The position numbers and the translations under genes were made by a program. A stretch of 19,209 nucleotides of DNA from CAXBPY01 sp003455275 (lineage in GTDB: Bacteria; Bacteroidota; Bacteroidia; Chitinophagales; UBA10324): NCBI GenBank assembly GCA_963977675.1, contig CAXBPY010000056.1:1-19209 (forward strand). The letters run 5' to 3'. Of this stretch, positions 16,658 to 19,209 are shown piece after piece. Under the pieces are notes generated by a model. It saw nothing but the letters and a program-made list of their open reading frames with translations. It did no database searches and was not told the DNA's origin. Every line of letters begins with the position of its first letter. Position 1 is the first letter of the stretch.

Positions 16658-17008
16658 ATGGGAAGCGCATCCATATTACTCCTCTCTGCCTGCGGAATTC
16701 TTTTTTGCGGAGGCGCCATTCTGGTTTCAAAACTTATTGCTCCGTCATCCAAGAACAGCGCGAAAGGTCAACCTTATGAGTGCGGTGTTCCAACCATTGG
16801 TGCTTCATGGATTCAATTCAATGTCGGCTACTATTTGTTCGCACTAATATTTTTAGTATTCGATGTGGAATTGATTTATCTCTTCCCATGGGCAGTGGTG
16901 AATAAAGAAATGGGTATGACTGCATTCATAGAAATATTAGTTTTCATTTTCATTCTCTTCCTCGGATTACTTTACGCTTGGAAAAAAGGAGCACTCAAAT
17001 GGATGTAA
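16658..17008 (+). CDS. nuoA: NADH-quinone oxidoreductase subunit A
   Basis: 116 residues, normal for NuoA, a small membrane subunit of respiratory complex I near the quinone entry site. Three hydrophobic helices are visible (about 4-27, 61-80 and 88-109). The conserved loop GQPYECGVPTIGASWIQF and the segment FDVELIYLFPWA identify it. Start ATG at 16658 with leader AAAATTAAA and no Shine-Dalgarno. It is the first gene of the nuo operon here, and its last ten bases overlap nuoB. The 90-base gap upstream contains an AT hairpin (AAGAAAA/TTTTCTT near 16575-16590) and no convincing promoter. Confidence 0.95.
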   Translation: MGSASILLLSACGILFCGGAILVSKLIAPSSKNSAKGQPYECGVPTIGASWIQFNVGYYLFALIFLVFDVELIYLFPWAVVNKEMGMTAFIEILVFIFILFLGLLYAWKKGALKWM

Positions 17009-17547
17009 AAAATCTCAGAGATACTTTCCCCGGTGATGTGCATGATTTGCCCGGCGGCGGAATTCTTACCGGCGCAATGGACGATGTGATTAACTGGTCG
17101 CGCTCAAATTCATTATGGCCCCTCGTGTTTGGAACAAGTTGTTGTGCAATAGAAATGATGCACACTGCTTCTGCTAAATATGACTGGAGCCGTTTTGGTT
17201 TTGAAGTAGCGCGTGCTACACCGCGTCAAGCCGACTTAATCATTATAGCCGGAACAATTGTTTACAAGATGGCCCCTGTTCTTAAGCGTTTGTATGATCA
17301 GCTTGCTGATCCGAAGTATGTAATTGCAATGGGCGCATGTGCCATTTCCGGCGGACCATTTTTCTACAACACTTATTCTGTAGTTAAAGGGGCGGACCAT
17401 GTGATACCCGTTGATGTTTACATTCCGGGTTGCCCGCCTCGCCCTGAAGCATTGCTTCATGCAATGATTACACTTCAGCATAAAATAAAATCCGGAATGA
17501 CCCGCGAAGAAATTCGCCAGGAAAGCCAGGCAATGCTTCAACAATAA
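16999..17547 (+). CDS. nuoB: NADH-quinone oxidoreductase subunit B
   Basis: 182 residues. NuoB holds the terminal iron-sulfur cluster N2 that passes electrons to quinone. All four expected cysteines are present: C48 and C49 (FGTSCCAIEMM), C114 (MGACAISGGPF) and C145 (PGCPPRPEALL). The start at ATG 16999 overlaps the nuoA 3' end by ten bases; an in-frame TTG at 16978 would extend it by seven residues and is less likely. nuoC follows five bases after the stop, suggesting translational coupling across nuoABCD. Confidence 0.97.
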   Translation: MDVKNLRDTFPGDVHDLPGGGILTGAMDDVINWSRSNSLWPLVFGTSCCAIEMMHTASAKYDWSRFGFEVARATPRQADLIIIAGTIVYKMAPVLKRLYDQLADPKYVIAMGACAISGGPFFYNTYSVVKGADHVIPVDVYIPGCPPRPEALLHAMITLQHKIKSGMTREEIRQESQAMLQQ

Positions 17548-17552
17548 TTTGA

Positions 17553-18008
17553 ATGACGAAGGAAGAACTGAAAGCAAAGCTTACTGAATTATTTCCCTCA
17601 GCCACTATTGAGGAGAATGCTTTTATCAATCTCAATATTTCTTCCGCTGAAATTCTAACAGTGTGTGATGAATTGAAAAAAAATCCTTCGCTCGATTTTG
17701 ATTTTCTCATTTGTGAAAGTTGCGTGGATTGGAAAACACATTTCACCATGGTGTATCACTTGCGCTCACGCACTCACAGGCACGAAATGGTTTTGAAAGC
17801 GAAGATTGATAATCATGATTCACCTGAAATAGAAACAGTATCTCACATCTGGACTACTGCCCACTGGCACGAGCGCGAAGCGTTTGATTTTTTCGGAGTG
17901 AATTTTTTGCATCACACTGATTTAAGAAGATTGTTTAATCCCGATGACTGGGAAGGATTTCCATTGAGAAAAGATTACATGGACGAAACAAACATTGTAG
18001 AGTTATAG
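17553..18008 (+). CDS. nuoC: NADH-quinone oxidoreductase subunit C
   Basis: 151 residues, a stand-alone NuoC (30-kDa-type subunit) of the peripheral arm of complex I, not fused to NuoD as in E. coli. The signature near the C-terminus is present: HEREAFDFFGVNF then LRRLFNPDDWEGFPLRKDY. The N-terminal region is short, typical of Bacteroidota forms. Start ATG at 17553, five bases after nuoB; nuoD starts three bases after the stop. Confidence 0.95.
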   Translation: MTKEELKAKLTELFPSATIEENAFINLNISSAEILTVCDELKKNPSLDFDFLICESCVDWKTHFTMVYHLRSRTHRHEMVLKAKIDNHDSPEIETVSHIWTTAHWHEREAFDFFGVNFLHHTDLRRLFNPDDWEGFPLRKDYMDETNIVEL

Positions 18009-18011
18009 ATT

Positions 18012-19127
18012 ATGGTTGATGTATTAGAGAAAAAATCTACCGGCGAATTTGTTATCAATGTTGGTCCTCAGCATCCGAGCACCCACGGCGTACTTCACCT
18101 TATTATCACACTTGACGGAGAAATAATTAAAGATATAGATCCGCAACTTGGATACATCCATCGCTCCATAGAAAAGATGAGTGAAAAGCTGAGCTACCGC
18201 CAGTTCATTTATGTAACAAGCCGCATGGATTATCTCTCATCGCACATTAACAATCAGGCGTGCGCGCTTGCGGTGGAGCAAGGATTGGGAGTTGAAATTC
18301 CTGCGCGTGCAAAAGTGATTCGCGTACTGATGGCTGAACTCACGCGGCTTGCATCTCATTGTCTGTGGTATGGTTCTACAGGACTTGATCTCGGTGCGGT
18401 TACTCCGTTCTTTTTCGGGTTTCGAGAGCGCGAAGAAATTCTTGACATCTTCGAAGACACTTGCGGAGCGCGACTCACCATGAACTACGCGGTGCCCGGA
18501 GGAGTGATGTATGATCTGCATCCCGACTTTCAGAAAAAAGTAAAACAGTTCATCATCAATTTCCGGAAAAATTTTCATGAGTATAATGAACTGCTTACGG
18601 GCAATATCATTTTTCAAAACCGCACAAAAGGTGTTGGATACATTTCAGCAGAGCAGGTAATTGCACTCGGCTGCACCGGACCTGTTGCGCGCGGAAGCGG
18701 CGTGAGCTGCGACATTCGCAAGTGGTATCCTTACGAAGTATATGACCAGGTTCAGTTCGAAGAGATATTGGAGACCGGCGGCGATTGTTATGCGCGATAC
18801 ATGGTGCGCCTGCGCGAGATGGAACAGAGCTTAAGAATCATTGAGCAACTGATTGACAATATTCCTGAAGGAGAATTTCAGGCGAAGACAAAAAATGTGG
18901 TGAAGCTACCGAAGGGAGAATTTTATCAGAAGGTGGAAACCGCTCGCGGCGAACTTGGTGTTTACCTCATCAGCGACGGAACTCAATATCCTTACAGAGT
19001 TAAATATCGCTCTCCAAATTTCAGTAATCTCTTTGCTATGAAGACTATGGCGGTCGGACAAAAAATCGGCGACCTTGTTTCAGTAATGGCAATGTTGGAT
19101 TTGGTTATTCCTGATATTGACAGATGA
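18012..19127 (+). CDS. nuoD: NADH-quinone oxidoreductase subunit D
   Basis: 371 residues, the 49-kDa-type subunit forming the quinone cavity of complex I with NuoB. GPQHPSTHGVLHL (18-30) supplies the quinone-site histidine H25, and GLDLGAVTPFF (124-134) the aspartate D126. In the aligned loop where E. coli reads IPYTDRIDY, this protein reads IYVTSRMDY (66-74): the quinone-contacting tyrosine position is Val68, with Tyr67 one residue earlier. The C-terminus ends SVMAMLDLVIPDIDR, the usual final DR, so the gene is complete. Start ATG at 18012. The stop overlaps the next start codon in an ATGA. Confidence 0.96.
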   Translation: MVDVLEKKSTGEFVINVGPQHPSTHGVLHLIITLDGEIIKDIDPQLGYIHRSIEKMSEKLSYRQFIYVTSRMDYLSSHINNQACALAVEQGLGVEIPARAKVIRVLMAELTRLASHCLWYGSTGLDLGAVTPFFFGFREREEILDIFEDTCGARLTMNYAVPGGVMYDLHPDFQKKVKQFIINFRKNFHEYNELLTGNIIFQNRTKGVGYISAEQVIALGCTGPVARGSGVSCDIRKWYPYEVYDQVQFEEILETGGDCYARYMVRLREMEQSLRIIEQLIDNIPEGEFQAKTKNVVKLPKGEFYQKVETARGELGVYLISDGTQYPYRVKYRSPNFSNLFAMKTMAVGQKIGDLVSVMAMLDLVIPDIDR

Positions 19128-19209
19128 GCGGCCCCATTAAAATCATTATCACCGGCGGCACATTCGATAAAGAGTATGATGAACTCACCGGAAAATTATT
19201 TTTCAAGGA
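19124..19209 (+). CDS. Asparaginase-like protein, N-terminal fragment (runs off window)
   Basis: Only 28 codons are visible. They begin MSGPIKIIITGGTFDKEYDE. The ITGGTFDKEYDELTG string matches the first strand and nucleophile-threonine loop of type I/II asparaginases (usual TGGTI or TGGTF). Start ATG at 19124 overlaps the nuoD stop by four bases, implying translational coupling. In the usual nuo order nuoE comes here, so the position is unexpected. It could be a small asparaginase-domain protein of unknown substrate; the rest of the gene is needed to tell. Confidence 0.65.
   Translation, partial: MSGPIKIIITGGTFDKEYDELTGKLFFK

Overview
The window looks like a chromosomal core region of a Bacteroidota bacterium, probably an uncultured or little-studied lineage. 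The evidence is the 16S/23S/5S sequence style, the A-rich leaders without Shine-Dalgarno motifs, promoters of the TTTG-N19-TAnnTTTG type, tRNA genes without encoded CCA, the long amidophosphoribosyltransferase form, and the gene order rpsU-xer-hpf-tRNAs-tuf-secE-nusG-rplK. I saw no insertion sequence, prophage gene, CRISPR array or replication origin, and no gene-free stretch longer than 300 bases.

Layout. (1) 1-3869: 3' part of a 16S rRNA, tRNA-Ile(GAU), tRNA-Ala(UGC), complete 23S and 5S rRNA, closed by an intrinsic terminator; a 16-bp stem flanks the 23S, with a boxA-like motif before it. (2) 3880-8243: a GT-B glycosyltransferase (+) starting almost on the rRNA terminator, a convergent putative glycan-related transferase (-) overlapping it by 9 bases, and a long PurF-type enzyme (-). 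(3) 8456-10563: a small secreted protein with one calcium-loop motif, then a probable operon rpsU - XerC/D-type recombinase - hpf behind a very good sigma-A-type promoter. (4) 10578-13980: a stable-RNA/translation operon with tRNA-Thr(UGU), Tyr(GUA), Gly(UCC), Thr(GGU), tuf, tRNA-Trp(CCA), secE, nusG, rplK. It has the same four tRNAs in the same order as the E. coli thrU-tyrU-glyT-thrT-tufB locus. It stops after rplK at a strong terminator; rplA/rplJ/rplL/rpoBC do not follow. (5) 14064-16567: hairpin-rich intergenic DNA, a lipoprotein L,D-transpeptidase (-) and an unrecognised secreted protein (+). (6) 16658-19209: nuoA-nuoB-nuoC-nuoD of respiratory complex I, tightly packed, with the start of an asparaginase-like gene overlapping nuoD where nuoE would be expected.

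The most interesting object is the leader between tRNA-Thr(GGU) and tuf (11139-11289). It holds a 71-nt tRNA-shaped element (11159-11229) with a complete 7-bp acceptor stem, a perfect T arm with the invariant T-loop bases, a paired D-like arm and an over-long anticodon arm. Compared with the adjacent tRNA-Thr, three stem pairs have changed on both sides so that pairing is kept, which argues against simple decay. Lying just before the gene for EF-Tu, the protein that binds the acceptor/T-arm half of aminoacyl-tRNAs, it is a candidate tRNA-mimic regulatory element. Two small hairpins follow it, one ending one base before the tuf start codon.
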